This document shows, one piece after another, positions 51,423-62,215 of a stretch of DNA of 64,000 nucleotides (positions are counted from its first letter, which is position 1; each line of letters starts with the position of its first letter). The stretch is from assembly GCF_042646165.1 (NCBI RefSeq), contig NZ_JBHRTC010000005.1, one strand, 5' to 3'. The notes beneath the pieces were generated by a model that saw only the letters and a list, made by a program, of their open reading frames with translations, was not told the DNA's origin and did no database searches. This stretch comes from Microbaculum marinum (GTDB lineage: Bacteria > Pseudomonadota > Alphaproteobacteria > Rhizobiales > Tepidamorphaceae). Position numbers and translations under genes: made by a program.

Positions 51423-52474
51423 TGGCCCGCCGGCTTGTCGGCTATGCCGCGATCCTCGCGATCGGGGTATTGGCGCCGTTCCTGTTTCCGAACTACCAGT
51501 CCCAGATGGCCGAGCTCTGGCTGTTCATCGTGTTCGCCCTGACCTGGGACCTGCTCGGCGGACAGATGGGATACAATTCGTTCGGCAACGTCGTCTTCAT
51601 CGGCGTCGGCATGTATGTCTGCGCGCTGACCCAGGTCGGGCTGTTCTACTCGATCGCCGACTACAATGCCGCCAAGGGCGGCGGCCAGACGGTCTTCACC
51701 TTCGACACGGTGCAGTATCTGGAAGGCTTGGCCGTCGGTCTGCCGCTCGCGGCCGTCTCCGCCGGCATCGTGGCGGCGATCCTCGGTTCGGCTGTCCTGG
51801 GGATGCGCGGGCACTACTTTGCGATCTGCACGCTCGGCCTCGGCGTCGCGGCGGGCCAGATCGCCAACGGTTGGCACTGGATCGGCGCCGGTTCGGGCAT
51901 GGTCGTTCCGAACGCGCCGCCGGGGATCGGCGACGCCAGCCGGTTCTACTACTATTTCGCCTTTGTCCTGGCGGTGCTCGCCTTCATCACGGTGAGCTGG
52001 CTTTACTCGACCAGGTTCGGACTGGCGATCAACGCCATCCGCGACAACGAGGACAAGGCGGAGGCGATGGGTCTGCCGACGACGCGGATCAAGGTCACCG
52101 CCTGGGTCGTGTCGGCCCTGTTCCTGGGTGTCGCCGGAGGGATACTCGGCAACCTGAAGCGCTTCATCGACCCCATCGAGGTTGCCTTCGCCGGCGCGTC
52201 CTTCGGGGTCTGGATGGTGCTGATGGTCATCCTCGGCGGCAAGGGGACGCTGTGGGGACCGGTGATCGGGGCGATCGTCTTCCAGTTCCTCAAGGAATTC
52301 TTCTGGACCTATCTGCTGGGCTGGCAGCGCGTCGCGCTCGGCGCGATGATCGTGCTGATCGTCGTGTTCTTCCCGCAGGGGATCCTCGGCTTCCTGCGGC
52401 AGCGGTTCCCGGAGCGTTTCGGACACAGGATCGACCCGGCAATCGGGCGCCGGGCCGGGGAGGCCGCCGAATGA
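51419..52474 (+). CDS. branched-chain amino-acid-type ABC transporter permease (LivM type)
   Basis: This second permease has 351 residues and about ten helices. ELWLFIVFALTWDLLGGQMG and YNSFGNVVFIGVGMYVCALT are typical of LivM. The coupling loop is FGLAINAIRDNEDKAEAMGL near residue 200. Two adjacent ATGs (51419 and 51422) overlap the previous stop. Its own stop overlaps the first ATPase gene by four bases, indicating a tightly coupled operon. Confidence 0.93.
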   Translation: MMARRLVGYAAILAIGVLAPFLFPNYQSQMAELWLFIVFALTWDLLGGQMGYNSFGNVVFIGVGMYVCALTQVGLFYSIADYNAAKGGGQTVFTFDTVQYLEGLAVGLPLAAVSAGIVAAILGSAVLGMRGHYFAICTLGLGVAAGQIANGWHWIGAGSGMVVPNAPPGIGDASRFYYYFAFVLAVLAFITVSWLYSTRFGLAINAIRDNEDKAEAMGLPTTRIKVTAWVVSALFLGVAGGILGNLKRFIDPIEVAFAGASFGVWMVLMVILGGKGTLWGPVIGAIVFQFLKEFFWTYLLGWQRVALGAMIVLIVVFFPQGILGFLRQRFPERFGHRIDPAIGRRAGEAAE

Positions 52475-53214
52475 GCGCTCTCCTCGAAGTGAAGAACGTG
52501 TCGAAGGCCTTCGGCGGCGTCCAGGCCAACAGCGGGATCTCGCTTGAGGTCCCGGAGGGCAAGATCATCGGCCTGATCGGGCCGAACGGCTCCGGCAAGA
52601 CCACCCTGTTCTCGTCGATCGTCGGATATCACCCCATCGATTCCGGCTCTATCCGCTTCGAGGGCAGCGAGATCTCGAAGATGCGGGTTCGCCAGATCGC
52701 CCGCCGGGGCCTGCTGCGGACCTTCCAGCAAACCCGCATCTACGGCGGCATGACCTGCGTGCAGAACATGCTGATCTCCACCTCGATGCGCGACCAGACG
52801 CTGGGCCGTCTGTTCGCCAGCCAGAAATCCGGTGAACACGGACGGGCCGAAGAACTCCTCGAGTTCGTCGGCCTGTACCAGAAGCGTCACCTGATGGCCG
52901 GAGACCTGTCTTTCGGCCAGCAGAAGCTGCTGGAATTCGCGATGGCGCTGATGAACGAGCCGCGCCTGCTGATGCTGGACGAGCCGACGGCGGGGATCAA
53001 TCCGACACTGATCAACGGCCTGATCGACCGTCTCAAGCATGCCAATACGACCTTCGGGATCACCCTGTTCGTCATCGAGCACAACATGCGGGTCATCATG
53101 AACCTGGCCGAGCACATCTACTGCCTGGCCCACGGCGAACTGCTGGCCGATGGGAAACCCGAGGAGATTCAGAACGACCAGCGTGTTCTCGACGCCTACC
53201 TGGGAGCGCACTGA
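52471..53214 (+). CDS. branched-chain amino-acid-type ABC transporter ATPase (LivG type)
   Basis: This 247-residue nucleotide-binding subunit has Walker A GLIGPNGSGKTTLFSSIVG near residue 34. LRTFQQTRIYGGMTCVQNML contains the Q-loop. The signature region reads LSFGQQKLLEFAMALM, a permitted variant of LSGGQ. Walker B is LLMLDEPTAGINP and the switch His is in FVIEHNM. It overlaps both neighbours by one to four bases. Confidence 0.93.
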   Translation: MSALLEVKNVSKAFGGVQANSGISLEVPEGKIIGLIGPNGSGKTTLFSSIVGYHPIDSGSIRFEGSEISKMRVRQIARRGLLRTFQQTRIYGGMTCVQNMLISTSMRDQTLGRLFASQKSGEHGRAEELLEFVGLYQKRHLMAGDLSFGQQKLLEFAMALMNEPRLLMLDEPTAGINPTLINGLIDRLKHANTTFGITLFVIEHNMRVIMNLAEHIYCLAHGELLADGKPEEIQNDQRVLDAYLGAH

Positions 53215-54089
53215 TGGCGGAAGAGCAGGGCGACGCCGCCCGCAAGCGGATCAGCGGCTACGGCTTCGGCGACATCTCGACCGTCATGTCGGTCGAGGAC
53301 ATTCAGAGGGAAGCCGAGAAGATCGCCGCGAGGGCGCCCGGAATCGAGGCTTTGGAAGCCCTTGCGAACAGAGATTCCTTCGTCTCGGTCGACAATCTGC
53401 GCGCAGGCTACGGCCGGATGGAGATCCTGCACGATTTTTCGCTGCGTGTGGCGAAGGGGCAGTCGCTCTGCCTGATCGGACCGAACGGTGCGGGAAAGTC
53501 GACCGTGCTGCATTCCATCTTCGGTTTCACGAACATCATGGGCGGTTCGATCCACGTCGGCGGCAACGACGTCACCCGGCTCAGCTCAAACGAGAAGCTC
53601 AGGGATGCCGGGATCGCCTACGTCCTGCAGGACAACTCGGTGTTTCCCCAGATGTCGGTCGAGGAGAACCTCTGGATGGGGGGATTCCTGAAGCCGTACA
53701 CGATGGAGGCGCGGGAAGCAGCCGAAAAGGTCTTCGACAAGTACTCCCGGCTCGCCGAGCGCCGCAAGCAGCCCGCCCGCGTCCTGTCCGGCGGCGAGAG
53801 ACGGCTTCTGGAGATCTCCCGCGCACTCGTCATGAATCCGGACGTGCTGTTGGTCGACGAACCGTCGATCGGGCTCGAACCGCGGTTCATCGACGTGGTC
53901 TTCGAGATCCTGCACGACCTCCAGCACACCGAAGGCAAGACCATCATCATGGTCGAACAGAACGCCAAGAAGGGGCTTCAGGTCGCCGACATCGGCTACG
54001 TGCTGGTCTCCGGACAACTGGCGAAGGCCGGCTGGGGACGCGATCTCCTCGATGATCCGGAAGTCGGAAGGCTTTTCCTCGGCGGATAG
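53214..54089 (+). CDS. branched-chain amino-acid-type ABC transporter ATPase (LivF type) with N-terminal extension
   Basis: This 291-residue second ATPase has Walker A LIGPNGAGKSTVLHSIFGF near residue 93. The signature VLSGGERRLLEISRALV, Walker B VLLVDEPSIGLEP and switch IIMVEQNAKKG follow. LivF proteins are normally about 235 residues. The extra 55 at the N-terminus (KRISGYGFGDISTVMSVEDI and onward) are polar and precede the usual start VSVDNLRAGYGRMEIL. The ATG overlapping livG makes this extension likely to be translated. Confidence 0.92.
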   Translation: MAEEQGDAARKRISGYGFGDISTVMSVEDIQREAEKIAARAPGIEALEALANRDSFVSVDNLRAGYGRMEILHDFSLRVAKGQSLCLIGPNGAGKSTVLHSIFGFTNIMGGSIHVGGNDVTRLSSNEKLRDAGIAYVLQDNSVFPQMSVEENLWMGGFLKPYTMEAREAAEKVFDKYSRLAERRKQPARVLSGGERRLLEISRALVMNPDVLLVDEPSIGLEPRFIDVVFEILHDLQHTEGKTIIMVEQNAKKGLQVADIGYVLVSGQLAKAGWGRDLLDDPEVGRLFLGG

Positions 54090-54099
54090 CGCCAGCCGG

Positions 54100-55017
54100 T
54101 CAGGCCGGCCTCGCCCGTGCATGCCGGCGTCCGAACTGCGCGGTCGCCAGCACCACGCCGGCGGTGACCGTCACGAAACCGACGGCGTGATAGATGTGGA
54201 ACTCCTCGCCGAGGAACAGCACCGCCATGACGACCCCGTACGCCGGAAGCATGTACAGGAACACCGAGGTGACCGACGGGCCAACGATCTTGACGCCGTA
54301 CTGGTAGGACAGGAACGGCAGCAGTGACGAAAAGACCGCCAGGCTGACCATGCTGACCCATGCAGGCGCGCTCGCCGGCACATGCGCCACCGCGACGGTC
54401 TCCCATAGCATGATCGGCAGGAGCAGGATCACGCCGGTGGCGGCGATTGCGGCGAACAGCGTGCGGGTGGGGAACACGTTCAGTGCCGAACGCCGTAACA
54501 GCACCGAGTAGACAGCCCAGCAGAACGCCGCAAACATCATGCCGATGTCGCCGGGGTTGAGTTCGAAGTCGAGCAACCTCTGGAGTTGACCATGCATGAC
54601 GATTATCGCCACGCCGAGAAAGGCCAGCAGCACGCCGCTCGCCTGACGGAGTGACACGCGCTGGCCCCGAAACACCACCTCCAGGATGAGCACGAACACG
54701 GGTGAAGTCGTGTAGATCAGCGTGCCGTGGGTCGCGGTGGTAAAGCGCAGCGAGACGTAGACGAGGCCGCCGCAGATGACCATGCCGAGGAAACCGAGCA
54801 GCACGATCATCTTCCACTGTGCCAGCAGCGCGACGCGATGGGTCCTGAGGCCGATCCAGGCGAAGGGCAGCAGGAATGCGCTGGCCAGACCCCATCGCCA
54901 GAAGGCGAGGGTCCACGGCTCCAGCATGTCCAGCGCCGCCCGGCCGAGCACGAGGTTGGACGAGAAGAACAGCGGCATGAAGGCAAGAATTACGTAGGCG
55001 CGCGTCTGTTCGCTCAT
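54100..55017 (-). CDS. DMT superfamily (EamA) transporter
   Basis: This 305-residue inner-membrane exporter has about ten helices arranged as two EamA repeats. LPFAWIGLRTHRVALLAQWK, YTTSPVFVLILEVVFRGQRV and the second-repeat segment LPAYGVVMAVLFLGEEFHIY are characteristic. The ATG at 55017 was chosen; an upstream ATG at 55059 adds 14 unmatched residues. It converges with the transporter operon. Members export amino acids or other metabolites; the substrate here is unknown. Confidence 0.86.
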   Translation of the reverse strand: MSEQTRAYVILAFMPLFFSSNLVLGRAALDMLEPWTLAFWRWGLASAFLLPFAWIGLRTHRVALLAQWKMIVLLGFLGMVICGGLVYVSLRFTTATHGTLIYTTSPVFVLILEVVFRGQRVSLRQASGVLLAFLGVAIIVMHGQLQRLLDFELNPGDIGMMFAAFCWAVYSVLLRRSALNVFPTRTLFAAIAATGVILLLPIMLWETVAVAHVPASAPAWVSMVSLAVFSSLLPFLSYQYGVKIVGPSVTSVFLYMLPAYGVVMAVLFLGEEFHIYHAVGFVTVTAGVVLATAQFGRRHARARPA

Positions 55018-55276
55018 GCCGCTTGAAGTCCTGGCGAAAACCGAGGGGAATGCCAGCAACTATAGAAGCCGCGCGTTCCCGACAAGCGCCGCGCCGGGCG
55101 GCGCGCATGTTGTCAGTGCATGGCGAACTTCGGCCAGCCGCCGAAATCCTGCCCGGATCCACCCTCACATCTGTCCCGATCTCGATCGGATTGTTATTGA
55201 AGCAACGAATCCCGCGCATGCTTGCGGTTGATGCGACCTGACCGCGAAGACGTAACGTGCCAACCGGAGCCGAACC

Positions 55277-56617
55277 ATGTCCGACCGCCCCTGTATCCAT
55301 GTCGTTCTCGCCGCGGGCGAAGGCACGAGGATGCGCTCCAAGCTGCCCAAGGTCATGCACGCCATCGCCGGCGAGCCGATGCTCGGGCACGTCTTGGCAG
55401 CGTTGGGTTCGTCCGGGGGGGGAACCGACTGTGCCGTCGTCGTCGGGCCCGGCATGGAGCAGGTCGCCCGGTTCGCGGTAGCGCAAAGACCTGACGCGTC
55501 GGTACATGTTCAGTCCGAGCGCCTGGGAACCGCACACGCGGTGCTGTCGGCGCGCGGCGCGATCTCCCCCGACCGGGACGTCATAGTTCTGTACGGCGAC
55601 ACGCCCCTCGTGCAGCCCGAGACGTTGGACAGCCTGCGCGGCGCGATCGGCGATGGCGCCGATCTCGCGGTCCTCGCGTTCGAGGCTGCCAACCCGGCCG
55701 GCTACGGCCGGCTTATCGTTGAAGGCGACCGGCTTCTCGCAATCCGCGAGGACCGCGACGCATCTCCTGAGGAAAAGGAGATAAGCCTCTGCAATTCCGG
55801 CGTCATCGCGTTCCGGTCGGGACTGGCCATCGACCTTCTCGACGCAATCGGCAACGACAATGCGAAAGGCGAGTACTATCTGACCGACGCCGTCGAAATC
55901 GCCGTCGCGCGGGGTCTCTCGGCGGTCGCCGTGAAGTGTCCGGAGGCGGAAGTGCAGGGGGTCAACACGCGTGCCCAGCTCGCGGCCGCGGAAGCCGCGT
56001 TGCAGGCGCGCCTGCGCCGACGCGCGATGGACGGCGGTGCAACCCTCGTCGCGCCTGAAACGGTGTTCCTGAGTTCAGACACCGTCCTCGGCCGCGACGT
56101 TGTCGTCGAACCCAATGTCTTCTTCGGCCCCGGCGTCACCATCGGCGACGACGTCGCGATCCGCGCCTTTTCCCATATCGAAGGCGCCACGATATCCGAT
56201 GGGGCTACGGTCGGCCCCTACGCCCGGCTTCGGCCTGGAGCCGGTATCGGAGAGGGGGCACGGATCGGCAATTTCGTCGAGGTGAAGGCGGCCGCTGTCG
56301 AGGCCGGCGCTAAGGTCAACCACCTGAGCTATATTGGCGATGCGCGCGTCGGGGCGGGTGCCAATATCGGCGCGGGTACCATCACCTGCAACTACGACGG
56401 TACGGCCAAGCATCATACCGACATCGGGGCGGGTGCCTTCATCGGTTCCAACAGTGCGCTCGTCGCCCCGGTCAGGATCGGCGACCGTGCCTATGTCGGC
56501 TCGGGAAGTGTCATCACCAGCGACGTCGCGGCCGATGCGCTGGCCATCGCCCGTGCCCGGCAGGTCGATGTCCCGGATTGGACGCCCCGTCGCGTGCCGC
56601 GCCGGAAACCGGACTGA
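55277..56617 (+). CDS. glmU: bifunctional UDP-N-acetylglucosamine pyrophosphorylase/glucosamine-1-phosphate acetyltransferase
   Basis: GlmU acetylates glucosamine 1-phosphate and then uridylates it to UDP-GlcNAc, the precursor of peptidoglycan and lipopolysaccharide. It has 446 residues. The N-terminal nucleotidyltransferase starts VVLAAGEGTRMRSKLPKVMH. The C-terminal left-handed helix has hexapeptides and the acetyltransferase signature NFVEVKAAAVEAGAKVNHLS with GAGTITCNYDGTAKHHT. It is followed by glmS, so two steps of the pathway are adjacent. Confidence 0.96.
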   Translation: MSDRPCIHVVLAAGEGTRMRSKLPKVMHAIAGEPMLGHVLAALGSSGGGTDCAVVVGPGMEQVARFAVAQRPDASVHVQSERLGTAHAVLSARGAISPDRDVIVLYGDTPLVQPETLDSLRGAIGDGADLAVLAFEAANPAGYGRLIVEGDRLLAIREDRDASPEEKEISLCNSGVIAFRSGLAIDLLDAIGNDNAKGEYYLTDAVEIAVARGLSAVAVKCPEAEVQGVNTRAQLAAAEAALQARLRRRAMDGGATLVAPETVFLSSDTVLGRDVVVEPNVFFGPGVTIGDDVAIRAFSHIEGATISDGATVGPYARLRPGAGIGEGARIGNFVEVKAAAVEAGAKVNHLSYIGDARVGAGANIGAGTITCNYDGTAKHHTDIGAGAFIGSNSALVAPVRIGDRAYVGSGSVITSDVAADALAIARARQVDVPDWTPRRVPRRKPD

Positions 56618-56768
56618 CCCGACGAAACCGGATATCAAGCTTTGCCGCCGATGCTCGGCGATCCGTCGCGTTACAGACGGAAAGAAAGTTTGAGTTTGGC
56701 TGTCGCCGGCGAAGGGCTATCCGCTGTTGCGGGGCTTCGATGCATTTCGGCCAGGAGGCGCGCTGCGC

Positions 56769-58595
56769 ATGTGTGGGATTGTCGGCATCATCGGCAACGA
56801 GCCGGTGGCGGAAGAGATCGTCGAGGCGCTCAAGCGGCTTGAGTATCGCGGCTACGATTCCGCCGGCGTCGCCACGCTCGAAAACGGGCATCTCGACCGT
56901 CGTCGTGCCGAAGGCAAGTTGCGCAACCTCGAGGCGCGGCTTCGTTCTGCGCCGCTGGTGGGAAAGATCGGCATCGGCCATACCCGCTGGGCGACGCACG
57001 GCGCGCCGACCGAAGGCAACGCCCATCCGCACGCCACCGAGAAGGTCGCCGTCGTCCATAACGGCATCATCGAGAACTTCCGCGCCCTGAAGAACGAGCT
57101 GGCCGGAGAAGGGGCGCGCTTTCAGACCGATACCGACACCGAGGTCGTCGCCCACCTGATCACGAGGGAACTTCTCGCCGGGCGCGATCCCGCCGAGGCG
57201 GTCCGCCTGACGCTGGAGCGGCTAGAAGGCACGTTCGCGCTCGCCATCCTGTTCGACGGCGACGAGGACCTGCTGATCGGCGCGCGGCGCGGCAGTCCGC
57301 TCGCCGTCGGGCACGGCGACGGGGAGATGTACCTCGGCTCCGACGCGACCGCGCTGGCGCCCTTCACCGACCGGGTCACCTATCTCGAGGACGGCGACTG
57401 GGTCGTCCTGACCCACGCCGGAGCGACCATATTCGATAGCCTCGGACACCAGGTGATCCGGCCGACCCAGCGGTCGCTGGCCACCGCGCTGCTGGTCGAC
57501 AAGGGCAATCACCGTCACTTCATGGCAAAGGAGATCTACGAGCAGCCCGAGGTCGTCAGCCACACGCTGGCCCACTACATCGACATGTCCGAAGGGCTCG
57601 TCCGCCTTCCCGGCGATCTGCCGTTCGATCTCGCCGACCTCAAGCGGATCACGATCTGCGCCTGTGGGACGGCCTACTATGCCGGCCTCGTCGGCAAGTA
57701 CTGGTTCGAGAAATACGCCCGGCTGCCGGTCGACATCGACGTCGCCTCCGAGTTCCGCTACCGGGAGGTGCCGCTGGAGCCCGGCGGGCTGGCGATCTTC
57801 ATTTCCCAGTCGGGCGAGACCGCCGACACGCTCGCCTCGCTGCGCTACTGCAGTTCGGAAGGCCAGCACATCCTGTCGATCGTCAACGTCCAGGAGTCTT
57901 CGATCGCACGGGAGTCGGAGACCAGTTTCCCGACCTTGGCCGGGCCGGAGATCGGGGTCGCGTCCACCAAGGCGTTCACGTGCCAGTTGGCGGCGCTCGC
58001 CTGCCTGGCGGTCGCCGCCGGACGCCAGCGCGGCGTGCTTGCCGAAGACGACGAACGCAAGCTCGTTCAAGCCCTGATCGAGGTGCCCCGGCTGATGAGC
58101 CAGGCGCTGAAGCTGGAGCCTCGGATCGAGGCGCTCGCCAAGGAACTGTCGCGGGCGCGTGATGTGCTCTATCTCGGCCGCGGCCTGAACTTCCCGATCG
58201 CCCTGGAGGGCGCCCTCAAGCTCAAGGAGATCTCCTACATCCATGCCGAGGGCTATGCGGCCGGCGAGCTGAAGCACGGTCCGATCGCGCTGATCGACGA
58301 GGAGGTGCCGGTCATCGTGGTCGCTCCGTCCGACACCCTGTTCGAGAAGACGATTTCGAACATGCAGGAGGTCGCCGCGCGCGGCGGCCGGATCGTCCTG
58401 CTCACCGATGCCGAGGGCGCCCAGGCAGCCGGCGACCAGCCTTTCGAGACGCTGGTGCTGCCTCAGATGTACCAGTTCGTCCAGCCGCTGGTGTACGCGC
58501 TTCCGGTCCAGCTGATTGCCTATCACACCGCCGTCTTCATGGGCACCGACGTCGACCAGCCCCGCAACCTGGCCAAATCCGTGACGGTCGAGTAG
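56769..58595 (+). CDS. glmS: glutamine–fructose-6-phosphate aminotransferase (isomerizing)
   Basis: GlmS makes glucosamine 6-phosphate from fructose 6-phosphate and glutamine, the committed step toward UDP-GlcNAc. It has 608 residues. The nucleophile is Cys2 in MCGIVGIIGNEPVAEEI. IGHTRWATHGAPTEGNAHPH and the two SIS domains (CACGTAYYAGLVGKYWFEK; FISQSGETADTLASL) follow. It ends with the canonical PRNLAKSVTVE. AGGAGG lies 10 bases before the ATG. No glmS ribozyme was seen in the 150 bases upstream. Confidence 0.97.
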   Translation: MCGIVGIIGNEPVAEEIVEALKRLEYRGYDSAGVATLENGHLDRRRAEGKLRNLEARLRSAPLVGKIGIGHTRWATHGAPTEGNAHPHATEKVAVVHNGIIENFRALKNELAGEGARFQTDTDTEVVAHLITRELLAGRDPAEAVRLTLERLEGTFALAILFDGDEDLLIGARRGSPLAVGHGDGEMYLGSDATALAPFTDRVTYLEDGDWVVLTHAGATIFDSLGHQVIRPTQRSLATALLVDKGNHRHFMAKEIYEQPEVVSHTLAHYIDMSEGLVRLPGDLPFDLADLKRITICACGTAYYAGLVGKYWFEKYARLPVDIDVASEFRYREVPLEPGGLAIFISQSGETADTLASLRYCSSEGQHILSIVNVQESSIARESETSFPTLAGPEIGVASTKAFTCQLAALACLAVAAGRQRGVLAEDDERKLVQALIEVPRLMSQALKLEPRIEALAKELSRARDVLYLGRGLNFPIALEGALKLKEISYIHAEGYAAGELKHGPIALIDEEVPVIVVAPSDTLFEKTISNMQEVAARGGRIVLLTDAEGAQAAGDQPFETLVLPQMYQFVQPLVYALPVQLIAYHTAVFMGTDVDQPRNLAKSVTVE

Positions 58596-58798
58596 GGCAC
58601 GCCGATAGGGCTGAGTTGCCACGATTTGGTGCTCCCCGCCGGCGCGAAGCCGCTGTATGATGCGCGACAGCAATCGCGCAGAAGCGCGATCCGGTAGGTT
58701 CCCGACGGTTTCTGGAAGGCCCTGATTGCAGGCGCCGTTTGGGGGGAACCGCGCACGGGCTCCGACAGTTTGATATCGCGAACACGGTTGGTGTCTGC

Positions 58799-59590
58799 AT
58801 GACGATTGGCCCGGACAGCGACGACAGCAAGCCTGGCCCGATGCTGCCGCCCGAGCGGGCCGGCAAGCGACGGGTCGGCCTCGGCATGCGGCTGAGGAAC
58901 TATTTCCTCACCGGTCTCGTCATCGCGGCGCCGCTGTCCATAACCATCTACATAACCTGGACGTTCATCGGCTGGGTCGACGCTTGGGTGAAGCCGTGGA
59001 TTCCCCACCGCTACAACCCCGACTACTACCTGCCGTTCACGATCCCCGGTTTCGGGCTGATCGTCGCCGTCGTCCTTCTGATCCTCCTCGGAGCGACCAC
59101 GGCCAATCTGTTCGGTCGCACCGTCATCGCCTATGGCGAGATGCTGCTCGACCGCATGCCGCTGGTTCGCTCGATCTACCGCGGCCTGAAGCAGATATTC
59201 GAGACCGTCCTGTCGCAGACGAGCCAGTCGTTCCAGGACGTCGGCCTGATCGAGTATCCGCGCACCGGCCTGTGGGCGATCGTGTTCGTGGCGACGGAGA
59301 CCAAGGGCGAACTGAAGACCAAGGCCGGCGGCGACGACGACGACCTGCTCAGCGTCTTCCTGCCGACGACGCCGAACCCGACATCCGGCTTCCTGCTGTT
59401 CGTGCCGCGCAAGGAGGTGATCATCCTGGACATGACCGTCGAGGATGCCGCCAAGGTGGTGATTTCGGGCGGTCTCGTCATGCCCCGGCTTCCGGAGGAG
59501 GACAGCACAGGGACACGCCCCCGTGCGGTAGCCGGCCCGGCGCCGGTCCGCAGCGTGGATGAGGACGAGCCGAAGAACGCGGCCGAGTAG
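58799..59590 (+). CDS. DUF502 family membrane protein
   Basis: This 263-residue membrane protein has two transmembrane helices, YFLTGLVIAAPLSITIYITW near residue 37 and GFGLIVAVVLLILLGATTAN near residue 84. The conserved segment MPLVRSIYRGLKQIFETVLS and VFLPTTPNPTSGFLLFVPRK are DUF502 hallmarks. The function is unknown. The ATG at 58799 was chosen; the frame is open 20 codons upstream. It lies between glmS and the convergent recG gene. Confidence 0.85.
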   Translation: MTIGPDSDDSKPGPMLPPERAGKRRVGLGMRLRNYFLTGLVIAAPLSITIYITWTFIGWVDAWVKPWIPHRYNPDYYLPFTIPGFGLIVAVVLLILLGATTANLFGRTVIAYGEMLLDRMPLVRSIYRGLKQIFETVLSQTSQSFQDVGLIEYPRTGLWAIVFVATETKGELKTKAGGDDDDLLSVFLPTTPNPTSGFLLFVPRKEVIILDMTVEDAAKVVISGGLVMPRLPEEDSTGTRPRAVAGPAPVRSVDEDEPKNAAE

Positions 59591-59595
59591 GTGCG

Positions 59596-61704
<2,109 letters not shown>

Positions 61705-61867
61705 GTTGAGTCTACATCTGGCGAAATGGCGTTCGAGTGGTCATATCGTGCGTATTGGAATCCGGCCGCGCATGTCTCACTACCATCTCCGGGTGGCCGC
61801 GCCGAGACCGGCGCGCTATACCGCACGCCAAATCCGACCATGGGCACGTGAGGCAAGGTCAGTAACC

Positions 61868-62167
61868 GTGACGAACGCAGATGCGAACGAGCAGCCTGGG
61901 CTGGACGTCCGGCGCCGGAGGGTGGTCTTCCGGTGCTGGCACCGGGGCACCAAGGAAATGGATCTGTTGCTGGGGCGCTATGCGGATGCCCGCATCGGAA
62001 CCATGAGCGATGACGAGGTCGACGCGCTCGAATTCCTCATGGATGCCCCTGATCCTGAACTCTTCGGCTGGATTGCCGGCACCAGACCGGTGCCGGCCAA
62101 CTACGATATCCCGACCTTGCATGCGATCCGGAGCTTCCATCGGGACAATCCGACTTCCCGATCCTGA
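61868..62167 (+). CDS. sdhE: FAD assembly factor SdhE
   Basis: SdhE promotes covalent attachment of FAD to succinate dehydrogenase. It has 99 residues from a GTG. The family motif RGxxE appears in FRCWHRGTKEMDLLLGRYAD near residue 22, followed by LEFLMDAPDPELFGWIAG. The frame is open upstream, but the GTG gives the usual N-terminus. The recG–sdhE–mfd arrangement is common in alphaproteobacteria. Confidence 0.92.
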   Translation: MTNADANEQPGLDVRRRRVVFRCWHRGTKEMDLLLGRYADARIGTMSDDEVDALEFLMDAPDPELFGWIAGTRPVPANYDIPTLHAIRSFHRDNPTSRS

Positions 62168-62215
62168 CTGCCTCGGCAAGACGCGCGAAAGACCAGATCT
62201 CAGGCCCGCAAGACC

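Noticed and set aside
56618..56768. glmS ribozyme upstream of glmS
   Set aside because: The 150-base gap lacks the conserved ribozyme core and is too short for a full element plus promoter.
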